A stretch of DNA of 64,000 nt. It comes from Neurospora tetrasperma FGSC 2508 (Eukaryota; Ascomycota; Sordariomycetes; Sordariales; Sordariaceae). Positions within the stretch are counted from its first letter, which is position 1; the number at the start of each line of letters is the position of its first letter. Below, in pieces: positions 32,463 to 44,808 of this stretch. A program made the translations under genes and the position numbers. The DNA lies in contig NW_009799179.1 of NCBI RefSeq assembly GCF_000213175.1, positions 879,713-943,712 of the forward strand, in the 5' to 3' direction. The notes below the pieces were generated by a model. That model ran no database searches and had not been told where the DNA came from. It saw nothing but the letters and a program-made list of their open reading frames with translations.

Positions 32463-33717
32463 GACTGTTCTTTGTGACTGGTTGTTTGCTGGAGGAAGGT
32501 GGTGCTTTGTCACAAGGTGGTAGGCAATGGTGCTGATGTTGGTGGTGGTGGCCAATGGAGATGGAAGCACAATATTGTCAATGTAACAATTGGTAACTTC
32601 AATGAAGATTCAGATTGCGCTTTGATAATAATATTTCATCTGGTGAATATCTCCCGTCGTTTTCTGGTTCAACTTGAAGTTTCGTTATCGATTGGAAGAT
32701 CCTGAATGAAGGTTCCTGAAGCTGCCCGGCCGCCGAAAATTTCTGGAGTAAACAGTGTGCAATGTCTTGGCGGCAGGCACCACACTGTGACGTTAAGCTT
32801 ACAGCGGAGCCGCGGCGATCATTTTAGCGCAAGCTGTACAGTCTGCTACAGTGCCAGACCTTTCGTAGCGGCTGAGTTTGCCGGCTTGTCGCTGTAAGAA
32901 TCTACGCTGATTCTTCAGTTCAGGGCCCGGGCACCTCAGTCCCCTCGTCAACTGAAACGAGTTCAATGTTGTCATCAAAGTATATCTGCCCGGTAAACGA
33001 CCTCAAAACACCATAGTCAACACAACACTTTCTGTTTCCACTGTCGATGCTCAAGGTAGATTCTAGACATCTAGAACAGAGAAGAGTTCGCCGTCCAAAG
33101 TCATAAAGTACCGTGTTCTGGACTCCTGGGGCTATTTGGGCCATCCCCTGCATCGTCAGTGCTCTTCAGTTCTGTACCTTTTTCTCCACTGCGGTTCTCT
33201 AACCAGAATTGGCAGCCGCTTTGACAAACAAAGCAAAGAACTGCTGAACGTTTCATCGCGTTCTGGGTCGTACGTAGTGTGCGTGCATCTGCTTCGTTGA
33301 AGGCTGGAATACTACAGCTATTCGCCGCTTGACTGAACTTGGGATGAATCTGAGGCGTCGTACATCGATGTTTTCATCCTCCCAGCACACCTCACCTCGG
33401 TCTAAGGCGGGCGCTTTTTCGGCATCCCATTCCGAGAATTTTGTTTTTCTTTCCTCTTTTGGTTTTATATTTCTGCATCTCCATGCATGTCGCCATTGAT
33501 GCACACTGTTGATAGACGAGCGCATCATCACTGCCGTTCTAAATTTTTACTTGTCGTTACTTACTTATCAGACCGCAAGTCTTTATCGCGAACGAATACA
33601 TACCTGCTACACATCTATACCTCGGAGATTGATGAGCATTCATCATCAGCCCCGTCGCGAACAATAGACAACACCAAAATAAGTAATTTAAAAAAAAAAA
33701 GGCTACTCGGGACATCC
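32463..33717. other. Divergent promoter region between CMS1 and the PQ-loop gene
   Basis: About 1.25 kb shared upstream region with no gene of its own. A frame open from an ATG at 33487 runs into the first PQ-loop exon but would add a 77-residue, motif-free extension before a membrane protein; I treat it as leader sequence. Confidence 0.5.
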
Positions 33718-35177
33718 ATGGCGCCTCAAACAGAAATCCCAGTTGTACGTCATCCCGCTCCCCGCCGTTTGGCAAGGCTTCGTTGTGTTACCTGCTACCC
33801 CACGGTTACCGTTACCCATTGCCATCTGAACCATCGGTTGGTATCATGGCATCTTGATAACGGCATTGCCTGTACAGCCTCAATTGATCGTGATGGTGAT
33901 ACTGACGGGCAATATCACAGGCCGCCAATGTACTTGGGACAATAGGAACTGTGTAAGCCTCCCCAGATACCAAACCTCCTTTCTGTCTTTTCATCCTGAA
34001 CATTTCATATCTAACTAACCATGCCACATTTTCCAGCTTCTGGTGTGTCCAGCTCATCCCGCAAATATGGACCAACTACCGCACCAAAAGCACAACTGGC
34101 CTCCCGGGAACCATGATGTTCCTCTGGGCGCTGTGCGGCGTTCCGTTCGGGGTGTACGCGATAGCCCAGAACTTTAATATACCAATCCAAGTGCAGCCGC
34201 AGGCGTTTATGACGCTTTGTTTAGTTGGTTGGGCGCAGATTTTGATTTATGGGTCGTAAGTAGTCTTCCCTTCCTATTTTCTTTCTGTGGTGTTGGAATC
34301 AAGTTAGTGAGACGGTGAGATGGAGACAGATACTGACAAGGCACAAACAGAAAATGGCCAACCTGGAAAGCCACTCTCCTAGCCTTGATTGTGGCTTGCG
34401 TGTTTGCCGGTGTTGAGGCTGCCCTGATCTTGACACTACGGGTGAGTTATTCCTTTCCCTTCCCTTCCTTTATCCTCCTATTCAAAAACTGAAAATGACT
34501 AAAACAAAACGCAAAAGCCCCTTTACGAAGCAGGCAACGAAACCCCCGTCCGAGTTATTGGCATCATAGCCGCCATCCTCCTCGCCGCCGGCCTCCTGCC
34601 TCCCTACGGAGAAATGTACAAGCGGCACGGTCGGGTCGTCGGCATTAACTGGATCTTTCTGTCGATGGACTGGTCGGGAGCCTTCTTCTCCCTCATGGCC
34701 GTGGTGACGCAAAACACGTTTGACGTTCTGGGTGGTGTGCTCTACATCATTTGCGCCTTCCTTGAGCTGGGCATCTTTGCGTCACACTTGATTTGGTTGG
34801 CGAGGACGAGAAGCATAAGGAAGAAACTCAAAAATGATGGCAAGACTTTTGACGATTTGTTGGGCGAGTATGAGAAGCGGGGAGAGAGTTGGAAGTGGGC
34901 AGAGAGGGATTTAAATTTGGGGAGGTTAAAGTTTTGGGCGAGGAAGGACAAGAAGAGGGAAGAGGAGGAGGGTGAAGGGGAGATTGAGCAAAGGGATTTG
35001 GAAAAGCAGGATGTCGGTGATTCTGCTGCTGATGCTGTGGGACAACAACGTGATGGGGCTTTGGACAGTAAGATGGCGATGGCTGAGGCACAGAATCAAA
35101 ACGGGAACGCGGAGGATACAGATGCGAGTACGCCTACCATGGTGGATGGGGAGAACAGGGCGGTAGACAGGGCCTGA
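33718..35177 (+). CDS. PQ-loop repeat membrane protein, seven transmembrane segments
   Basis: Five exons: 33718-33744, 33921-33952, 34037-34255, 34351-34441 and 34518-35177, giving 342 residues. The product has seven hydrophobic segments: VLGTIGTVFWCVQLI, GTMMFLWALCGVPFGVY, QAFMTLCLVGWAQILIYG, TLLALIVACVFAGVEAALIL, VIGIIAAILLAAGLL, INWIFLSMDWSGAFFSLMAV and LGGVLYIICAFLELGIFASH. The first PQ motif is canonical (LIPQIWTNYRTKSTTGL); the second reads LLPPYGEMYKRHGRVVGIN, with Pro-Pro in place of Pro-Gln. PQ-loop proteins transport amino acids or sugars, often on the vacuole membrane (Ypq/cystinosin type); the substrate here is unknown. The last 120 residues are a charged cytosolic tail. The first exon codes only nine residues, so the start was set by following the splice chain back to ATG in the context CATCCATGG. 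It converges with krev-1. Confidence 0.88.
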
Positions 35178-35976
35178 AGGGGACGGCGTTATGGATGAAC
35201 GCCGGCTGAGGATGTGCTCAAACGGAGTTGCATGTTGAAGAACCAAAACAAAGAACTGGAGAAGTTGGTTTTGGTTTTGGTTTTGGATATGATACCATGG
35301 CTGGGACTTCGCTACGGGATACGAAGGCTGTGCGAGTGAACGCATAGCCAGGAACACATCAGCTGGTTGAACATAAAAGATGAAAATAGGAACGTGGATA
35401 TATGAGGAATGGAAGCCGCTGACGGCTAGCAGATAGAAATAGAATCCAAGTAGATAATTGTTATCATTGTTCTACTAACAGCCGTGTTCGAATGTATCCC
35501 GTCTGGGGATTTATTCTTCCATATTTTTTAACAAGTATATGAGCACACGAAAGACATCGATCAGATGTCAGGGTATCGTAACCAAGGAATGCAGGAGGTG
35601 AACACCACCAACTTGCCCTCCCTAATGATGGCGGAACAAGAAAATACAAGGAAAGAAACGAAAACGGCTCAAAACAACAAACAACCTCCAATGCAAATAT
35701 AGAATAAGGGAAAAGGAAAGAACCTGAGCGATGAAAGCACACAATAAAAAAGCGGCTCGGGTTGATAGATGCGACCGGTTACCCTCGGCAGCTTCCAACT
35801 AAGTTTAGTTGGAGAATGCAAGCGGGATTCGAGCTGACAAGACCTGGAAATCTGAAAAAAAAAAAAAAAAAAAGGAAGAAAAAAAAAAAAAAAAAAAAAA
35901 GAGTTCCTCAATCCCGAGACCATCATCTTATTAACGCTGTGAGGCAAGGTGTTATGTAAAAGGCGTTTAGTTTGCT
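35178..35976. other. Convergent 3' region between the PQ-loop gene and krev-1
   Basis: No gene. Probably both 3' UTRs. It includes two long A runs at 35855-35900. Confidence 0.6.
35855..35900. repeat. A19 and A22 homopolymer runs
   Basis: Two A runs separated by GGAAG-type sequence, about 77 bp downstream of the krev-1 stop codon when read on the krev-1 strand as poly-T. Long A/T runs exclude nucleosomes and may help separate the convergent units. Run length may be affected by sequencing error. Confidence 0.9.
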
Positions 35977-37377
35977 TCACATGATTATGCACTTGTGATC
36001 GCCCTTCCTCTTTCTCCTCCGCTTCTTCTTCATGGGCCCATGACCATCCTCCTGTTTCCCTTGGCCGTAGCCGTACCCGCTACCATTGCGTGCGCCATCG
36101 TCGTCATCTAGTTGGCCACTGTCGTCTCTTCGGAGCATTTGTCGGCAGAGGTCGATGAAGACTTCGTCAACGTTTGCTTTTTGGAAGTGTCAGTAACCTT
36201 TCTCTTTTTGAATAGGGACATGAAAAACATACTCCTCGTCCTAGCACTAGCCTCATAATAAGGCGCATTCCACTGCTGAGAAATGGTAAAGGCCTTTGCG
36301 CGATCGACGGCTCGTTGGTCTAGCAGGTCGGCCTTGTTGCCCACCATGACGATGGGTATGTTCTCGTCATCTTTAATGCGTATGATCTCTTCCCGAAGCG
36401 TGGCGAGCTCGTCTAGCGAGGCTTGCGAGGTTATACTGAAGACTAACAGGAACCCTTGGCCGGCCTTCATGTACAGGTCTCGCATAGCAACTTTTGCCAA
36501 AAAAAGTGTTAGTGAGATAAGTTCCAAGTTGAGGGGGTGTTAGTTGAGTTGAGGCGGGTTTGTTACTCACCGAACTGTTCTGTACCGGCGGTGTCGAGGC
36601 TGATGAGCTACATGTTAGCATCAACCGGTCAAAAGTGAAGTGTAAGTGAGGAAGGTCTCACATTTCCAGTATCACTTGTCGTCCCTGGAGGTCCTCGTTA
36701 GCAAATCTGGAACATAAAACATCCATTAACAGAATGGGGAAAACAAGACTTACATCGACAGCCACCTGTGTCCTGTACGAGTCCTCAATGGTTGGATCAT
36801 AGCTTTCAATCCATTCATTGTGTACAAATTGTGCTGTTGTTCACATCATGTTCAGTATAGTGTTCCGTTGTCTTGTCCACACAAGTGACAGGGGTCATCC
36901 TGCAGGTGTGGTTGAATCGGGTTTAGACTTTGGGGGCACACAACATACCAGTTAAGCAACTCTTGCCGACACCACCTTAAGTAAGCCATCAAAGTCAGCA
37001 GTTGTAGCATGTGATGCGCATGTCTTGGCATAGGGGGTTTGTGTGTGTTTTTTTTGTGAGATTTTTTTGATTTTTTTTTTCCACGATGAGGTTCACAGCG
37101 AAAAGTCAAGTGAAAGAGGAGGGTGGAGCACAACATACCGGTGCCTAGGACAACGATATGGAATTCGCGGCTATAGGACGAATCAGCATCAGAGCAAAGA
37201 GGTTAGGGAGTGACAGGACGTCTGATGAGCACTGCTGTGGCCCCATTGATGTGTAAGGTAGGCTGTGCTCAAGAATAGAAATACGAGGGGGCGTCTGAAG
37301 ATGGAGGCCCATCAAACATTGATGTAATATAAGAGAGTGGGTGCTCACCAAGGCTGGAATCCGTAAGTGCGCATCAT
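35977..37377 (-). CDS. krev-1: Rap/Rsr1-type Ras-family GTPase KREV-1
   Basis: Eight exons on the minus strand: 37377-37349, 37170-37139, 36975-36949, 36833-36754, 36684-36662, 36599-36571, 36490-36233 and 36176-35977, giving 225 residues. All GTPase motifs are present: P-loop GTGGVGKS (19-26), effector loop YDPTIEDSY, DTAGTEQF, NKAD and EASAR. Thr rather than Gln after DTAG is the Rap signature, and EDSYRTQV..FVAMRDLYMKAGQGF is typical of Rsr1/Bud1. The C-terminus has a polybasic run (KKKRRRKRK) and CaaX box CIIM, so it should be prenylated and bind the plasma membrane. Family members direct polarity and septation; Neurospora krev-1 has been linked to sexual development. Exons 1-6 are tiny (23-80 nt). 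Two start ATGs are adjacent (37377 and 37374). Confidence 0.95.
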
Positions 37378-40300
37378 GGTCAACGGGAGGAGTCCACCTC
37401 AGACAGCTGGCCAGGGCTTATACGAACTGAAGGGCAGAGTAAAAGCCAATGCACGCGTCCTGGCCCGTCACACTCTGCCCGTTTCGAAGATGCGAATGCG
37501 TTTGCGTGTGCGGTAGATATCGGGGTGGTTGTCGTCGTCGCTTTGGGGATGGGCAACTTTGATCTGATATGCTGCCCCCTTTTGCTGCGCGCCGTGTTAT
37601 TTTTTGCTTCAGTGTTTGGGATCGGCTCGCCGGAATCTCCAACTTTTGCAGATCAGACGAAAAAGAGGTCAAAGCCTAGCCAGCTCGCTCCAAATAGCTC
37701 TAGCTATTCGCGGGGCGCTATATTGGCGGATGCGACGATATGCCCGCTCGGCCGTCACACCATGCAGCAGGGCACCGGGAACAATCCGGACCGTAAACCG
37801 AGAAGGATGGGGGGCACCTTTACGTGAAGGTAAATTTCTCCCAGCAAGCGATTTTGGAAGCGAAAGAAGGATGAGTCTCGAGTCCGTTCTCGCCTTCTGG
37901 GAAAGGGTATCGGTATCGGTACGTAGCAACGACCTGAGGGGAATCGCTCCGAGTCGGGATTCTGGACCGCTTTAGAAAATTTTGGGCCTCCCAATCTCGC
38001 AGGGCTCTTTTTCACTCGACTGAATTGGCGGCTGGCCCCCTCTACACAAGGTTGTTCTCGCGCGTCGTTAACGTGACTGTGACTTCTCGATCCCGTCCCA
38101 ACAATCCACCCGCATGAACTGTAGAAAACTGAGCAGAGCACAACCCGAAGCAACAAGCGCCTCCGGGAGTTTGGGGGGTAAAGTATACAGCCTGCGAGGT
38201 ACCTATCTCTCTCGAGGAGGGGTTGGGGGCCAAAGCGCCGGGGAAGGGCGGGAATGGATGAGCTGGAAGGGCGTGCTGAACCGTTGTTTTCCAGCTGGGC
38301 GCAAGCAAATAATTAAGCATCGATGGTTCCAACAGAAAGGCGAGAAGCCTAAACGGGTCAGAAGGGTCGTGAGGGTCTCGTCCGCCGCTTGTGGTGCCGT
38401 GGTGGTGCCCAAAGTGGTGCCCGGTGGAGTCTAGTCCGGGATGGCTTCAGAAGCCAAAAAGGCCTAGATGAGTTCAAGCCCACCGGCTGATGAGGAACCA
38501 GCGCCCCGGTTACAGGGCCGAGCCTCGCGTGCGCGTTGCTGGGTCCCAGATGTCCCGATCAAACCAGCTAGGGTTGATGTCGAGGATCCCGGCCACTGCC
38601 TTTGTAAGGATATCACGAGACGTTCGTTGATAAGACGGGGGTGTTTAGTGACTCCAATATGCCATATGCGAGCCCAGCGTGTTTGTATAGAGTCCAGACC
38701 TGAGATGGAAACGGTTCGATATCTCAAAGAAGAAGAGAACACGAAAGGCAAAAGAAAGTCCGGGGCGACCAGATTGCCTATCGTGTCCATCATAACTCCT
38801 CTTTATCCACCTCCATCATCGGCACTTGTACTTCCGCAAAGCCGCCGAGTGTCTGTCTGCCTCCAGTCATGATATGCTGTTCAGTAACCGCCGGGGACCT
38901 GCCGGAGCAATGGCCATGGTCAACTCGACGGTGGCGTCCAGCCCAACTCTGGGGATACACGACAGCCACGCCAACAAAAGAACCGTGAAGCGGAGCCAAA
39001 CGGACAGACGAGACTGCCGTCCGGATGACGGATACATACTGGGTCGACGGTCCGTACCGTGGACATGGCCAAGCGACATATCTTGCTGCAAGAGACGGCG
39101 GGCGCATGACAGCCCGTCCATGTCTCGGACGGAAATACTGTGTCGTTTCGTTGCCCATTTCTTTCTTTGGCTGGCCATGAATCCATCAACTGTAGTGTAC
39201 ACTACTATTCGCGATTGACAATCCGAATTTATGGCTTCAGGTGGAGGCTTTGCTCCAATTGGCCTGAAATGGTTACATATCAGTTGGGACTTGGTTGCGC
39301 ATCAGCTCCCCACCTCCACTCGCTGTAAGTGCCTGTCAATGCTGCAGCATGGTGTTTATTGCCCCACGATTGATACCTATTCAACTTGCAAACCATTGAA
39401 TGACACATGATAGCAAATTGCCAGGTGTTGATGCCCATCTATTGCTCGTCAGGTACACACACACACACACATTCGCGGGGTTGGTGGATATCTGGAGCCG
39501 AAAGAGGAAGGGCTAACCATGTCCTGCCGAAACCCAAGTGTGCAGCGAGAGCTCCCTTCCCTCTCCCGTCGTGCTCACCTGGCCGGTCCCGCACCTGGAG
39601 CATCAGATATGGTAGGTAGTAGGTTATGCAAGAGACTGAGGGGCTCGCCGGCCGCTTCAACTTAACCTAACTGAACTCCCAAACACCCACCGTTCGACCA
39701 TCCTCAACGGCCAAGCGGCCTCACCTGCGACCTTTCATTATGCAGTGACCCATGCACTATATGTCATTCAGTCGAACCAGGGTATTTAGGCGAGAAGTCA
39801 GGGTCTCCAATGGCCGACATTGAGTCCAGACCGACCTCCCGTTGCCAATCGCTGTTTTCTTTTTCTCCCAAATTGCTAACTTTACGTCTTCTGTTTCTGC
39901 CACCTTCAACCAAATAATCATCAGACGCTCTCGCCTCTTTTGTTGTCTCATGCAAAGGGAAAAAAATAGGATCCCTTGGCGATCAATAAACCCCTCTCTG
40001 ACTGGACGGGATATCCTGGAAGCAAAGATCCGGCATAACTCACGATCCACGAAATACCGAGCATGTTCGCCATGTCAATATCCCGATGTCGGTCGGACTG
40101 CGACGTCTATCGGACTCTCCAGCCATTCCCCTTGTGTACTTTCTGCGAAGCTCTCACACATCAGCTACGACCTGGCACAGCACAGGTCAATAGGTTACGT
40201 CGCAGCTCGTATCTTGCTCCTTTGCCCTTCGTTCGTGCTCCGATGGACAACAACCTTCCGACGCCATCTCTCAACGTGTCACCTCCAGTTCAACCAACTA

Positions 40301-42338
40301 GCCAATCAACCTATACCCTCGTTTGTCGGCGATTATCTTTTTATGAAGGCTTCACCATCCGATGTTGTATACCTACAAAACACGCCAGCAGCGGCGGCGG
40401 CGGGCAACTTTCCCTCGACGAAAACATCGGGGGTTGTCATCTCATGGCCCGTGCGTCAACACATCTAGTCATCGAGTTCCAGGACCGATATCTTGCAAAC
40501 CAAACTGCCCCAGCCCACTTGAGTGACAGCACTGTTGAAAAAAGCTAAGAGCTTGTAATATCTGCAAGTCGAGCCTTCCTGCTGCTGTCAGGAGAAGAGC
40601 ATCCATATGAAGAAAAAAAAAAAAAATAAAATAAAAAAAAAATAAAGGTATTGGGTTCTCCTGACATTGACCTTGACTTTGCCATCCAAGACGGAAGCCA
40701 GACATTGGAGCCGTTGGCCGGGCTTGGGATAGGGTATCACTCCTGGAGATGATTCCCCGAATGACGAACCACTTGTACCTGCCAGCTTACGGTACTGAAT
40801 CGGAATGCAACCCATCTCTGAATGGTGATGTCAAAGCTGCCAGGTACCAGGCAAATAGATGCATATCATACCAAAGCGATTGCTATTCCTGGCATACATT
40901 TACGCAGTAGTCTAGTGTATAGCCGGCATTGGGTTAAACAGGTTGACAGGTTGGGATGACATTGAGAAGTTACCGCTTTGGACTAGTTGATGATATTCTC
41001 AGCGCAAAGAGCATCAGCTTGGTCTCTCCTGGGGGTTTGGCATGGATATGCCCACAAGGAGGGCGGCCGTCCACAAGCCATTTGTCGTTCCGGAGGCTCA
41101 AGGCTCCAACAACTGAAGCAAGCCGGCCAGAGTTACTTAGCAACAACAACCGGTGTAGCGTTGCGCAAACCCCAGAGAACATCACTTCCAAAGCACAAAC
41201 TGATACTCTCCCTAGTTGCTGACCTGGGGCTCCCTACGTCAACGGCTTCCAGTATTGCGATACTACGGGATCATGAATCTCACGATCAATCTCTTCCCCG
41301 TACACTCGCTCGCTGCGGTGGTACTCGATTTAGGTCAATAAATGGTGTATCAACTCACCAACGTTAGTAAAAGTTGGGAAACCGGTCGAAAACCAATATG
41401 CCACAGCCTTCACTCTGCTGAAAAGCTGTGCTCAACCGGAGTAGGTTTGTTCAACGATAACCCGCTAAACTTCTTGCGTCTGGATGATAACCCCAAGTCT
41501 CAATGAATCCCGGTATGACGGAGCACTGCAGCTGACTAGCGAATGCTGTGGCCGTCTTGGGCAATTTATCTCGGAGACTGAATGAAAGGTAAACTGAAGT
41601 GAAAGTAAGCTTGCGGCTGGAGCTGAGGATCACGGTTGGACAGCCTTAAACCACTTGAGAATAAGTCTCTATTCGTCAATCCCAGGACCGTCAGCGTTTT
41701 CCAAAAACGGAAATATCAATGCTAAATAACTCTGGCAACGAGTATACATAACCTTCAGTGGAAGTCATTTGCTCTTGCTTACGTTTGTGAGGCTGAAAGA
41801 ACGGCTGGATGTCGCGCAGAAACAACGATGCACAGGAGTTTGAGCCTCCTCCGAACGCGATACCCGGCTCGAGGTAAGGCACGTGTAGGAAGGTAAATCA
41901 CAATTCTAACCAATAGAGGGCGCGGAGATCACCGGGATTTTTGTCCCTGAACTTCTTACTTGACACATTCCACTTGACTTTCTCTTGTGGAAGTGGCTGC
42001 AGAACTTTGACATGATCGAGCAAATTTTTGACGGAGTGAACAGGTAAATAGATGTACAGCAAACGTCAAGAGCACCAAACAATAGCAACGGCTTCTCGTT
42101 GGCGAATCCAGTCGATGCAATTTTTTTTTTTCGCTCCAAGCACCTAACCCTTCAACGTATTTACTCCTCGCTCTTTACCTTCAGATCATAGACTTCTCCG
42201 TCTCCTTTTTTTTTTGTCCTGATATTACTCTACACCAATGTGACAAGATCCGCATCACCGCCGTCCCCAACTCACATCATCGTCGGCGGTGAGCGGGGGC
42301 CGCCGGGGGCCTACGGATCAGAAACGACAGAGATTGCG

Positions 42339-42434
42339 AAAAAAAAAAAAAAAAAAAATAAAAAATAAAAAAAATAAAAAAAATAAAAAAAATAAAAAAA
42401 ATAAAAAAAATAAAAAAAATAAAAAAAAAAAATA
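42339..42434. repeat. (AAAAAAAT)n octamer array with flanking poly-A
   Basis: About eight AAAAAAAT units flanked by A20 and A12 runs, 96 bp in total. It is the longest pure A/T tract in the window. Confidence 0.93.
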
Positions 42435-43592
42435 ACGGTGACAACTCCGCGATGCTGTCATATGCAGGGCGGAAAGAAAGACAGCCAGATAGCAAACCAA
42501 GATGAACGGGTCCAGACACTCACAAGCACATACACTGGGGCAAGAAAAAAACAAAAGAGAGGGAAAAAAGAAACAGCAAACAGGACACCGCCAGATCGGT
42601 TACAGTCAAGCCTCAAACGGTAAGGGGGGTTAGGTACCTCAGTGTACATATGACGTCCCGGGACTCCATCGGATCTATAGGTGATGCTAGCAATGCTAGC
42701 GATGCCTTCAATTTATAGATCTGTATATTAGATATTTGCGTACCTAGCTAGCCTCAAGGGGGTCGTCGAGTGGCAGGTGACACAGTATGTACGTGTCTAC
42801 ATACATAGCTCTACCTTTAGTGACTGACACGAGAGGTGAGTTCCCCCCCAGTTCACTTGCACCTATTCGTACCTTGTCGATTCTGTGGCTTGCTGAGATA
42901 CGATTCAGATTGCCCAGCCACTAGCCAAACTTAACCTTTATAATAGACGCCGCCTCTGGCGCGAACTGGAGTGAACTGTAGAAGTGAACTGAAGCAAGCA
43001 CACATGAGCAAGCTCGAGATTGAGGCGCACGCAAACGGACGATCAACGCGTTCGCCATGTAAACCGAGGGATCTGGCATTTGGGCTTCGGCGTGATAGAA
43101 ACATGGTGGCGTAAGAGGCTTGTGATCTGTCGAGGTACTCGTCAGGATTCAGAGGCCCTTCTTACCTCCCGGGTGTCGACCATGACTTCTAATAGAACAT
43201 TACCAAAAAGACTGAATAGGACAGATGGGAGAGAAGAATCTCCAGGAGCTGCTGTTGAGAGGAGATATCCATTTCCTCTTGACTTCAAAGGAAAAAAAAA
43301 GTAAACTCCACAACCAACAACGGAACATTCGAAAGAAAAAGTATTTCATAAAGGACAGGGGAAAAAAAGAAAACTTCTCGGAGCCCACCACACCACATCG
43401 CACCGCATCGGGCTATGTTTCGCCAACAGTAAATGGTCAGTTTGCCGCATTCCATTCATAGTCATAGGTCTGTGGCAATGCTCAGATACGATCAACACGT
43501 CACCGTCACCGTAAGGTCGACTTTAAGAAAACGCAGTATAGGGAAGAGAAAGATATGCAAAGAAGTCCACAAAAATCACACCGACAGACAGG

Positions 43593-43632
43593 CATCATCA
43601 TCATCATCATCTTCTTCTTCTTCTTCTTCTTC
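43593..43632. repeat. (CAT)6 followed by (CTT)n repeat
   Basis: Two adjoining trinucleotide repeats in intergenic DNA. In one frame they read as poly-serine, creating a spurious open frame. Confidence 0.9.
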
Positions 43633-44783
43633 ATCGTTGAGGCAGATTCAGAAGATGACTTGTGGCTTCAACGTTGTCCGGGGTGCGCGAGTATGGCAAG
43701 GACTCGAAATCACCTCTCTGATTCTCTGTCCAAACTTGCCGTCGTTGTATCAGATAAGTGCCCGCAGGGTGTTTGCGACTGCTTGCTTTCAAACGTCTTT
43801 GGCGTACCAGCAAAGTTTGGTTTCATCAATGATGACTTTTGCTGGGATTTGGGGGAAAGCTGGTGTCCCTCGTGACCGCAGCAGGTATTTGCTTTGCGTG
43901 CCTGAACCATGATTTCCGAAATACAGCCAGTGATACACGACCTAGTCGGAAGTGAATGAATCAATGGAAGCGGTGGGTCGACGAGTTCGAGTTGGTCATT
44001 CCGTGGTCGAGTGGCTGCCGTCCGTTTGCTAGACTCAGACTACCACGGAATAGCTTCTGAACGGGCATGACGATTTACGATCGGCAATTGTGAGCGGAAG
44101 AGACGGATCAAAGGCCATCGCAAATCACATTTGTGCATTTGACTGACTGCCCACGAACGGAGACGTTGTGATGGGTCATTCGATAAACTCTCAATGTCGC
44201 AGATAATCCAGATCCGATGATGCTTCACGCCGAGTGCCCTGGTCGGACAGTTGTTTGAGAATTGAAGTGTTGTGACGAAGTGGAAGGGAAAGCTCTGGCC
44301 AAGAAAGTGCCCTATGAGGTTTCTCATCCACCTTGCACTAAAACCACAGGGTGGAGCTGAAGAATAGGTGGAGCACAGACCCCACCACCGCGCTAAGAGT
44401 GAGTGAGAGACTCACCTGCGGGTGATGGCGGCGCTAGTGTTTCCGATTTGACCTGCGTGAGGTTGCCATGAGCTGATTGATGGATTGGGGGAAAAGTCCA
44501 TGGGGTGGGGCAATCCTTTGGCAACTGGCGGGGGTTCCTGCGTCAGTGCACCTCGGGTTGGAGTGGTGTTCCATTGACTCTTCTTCCCTTTCCATCTTTC
44601 GAAACACTTACCTACTTGTCCAGTTCATCACTGTACCTCAGCTGTTTCTCTCCATTTTCAATCAGACCGTCGGTGGTTTCTACGATCATGTCGTCGAAGT
44701 GATCAAAGTGCGAACTAACGAACCCAGCCCCTCTCCCGAGGGAACCGTTGGGTTGTGGCTTGAGCGGCGATGAACACCCACCC

Positions 44784-44808
44784 CCTCCTCCTCCTCCTCC
44801 TCCTCCTC
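44784..44808. repeat. (CTC)8 repeat
   Basis: Perfect CTC run in intergenic DNA; its poly-glycine reading on the minus strand is not considered coding. Confidence 0.9.

Noticed and set aside
33487-33744. In-frame ATG at 33487 extending the PQ-loop protein by 77 residues
   Set aside because: The extension has no hydrophobic or targeting feature, ends in a lysine run coded by an A tract, and would be atypical for the family.
39842-40548. Two overlapping plus-strand frames of 161 and 208 codons in the desert
   Set aside because: They overlap in different frames, have no recognisable motif, and one does not begin at a convincing start.
43433-43912. 159-codon frame with a poly-Ser stretch
   Set aside because: Its length rests on the CAT/CTT repeat; flanking parts lack any motif.
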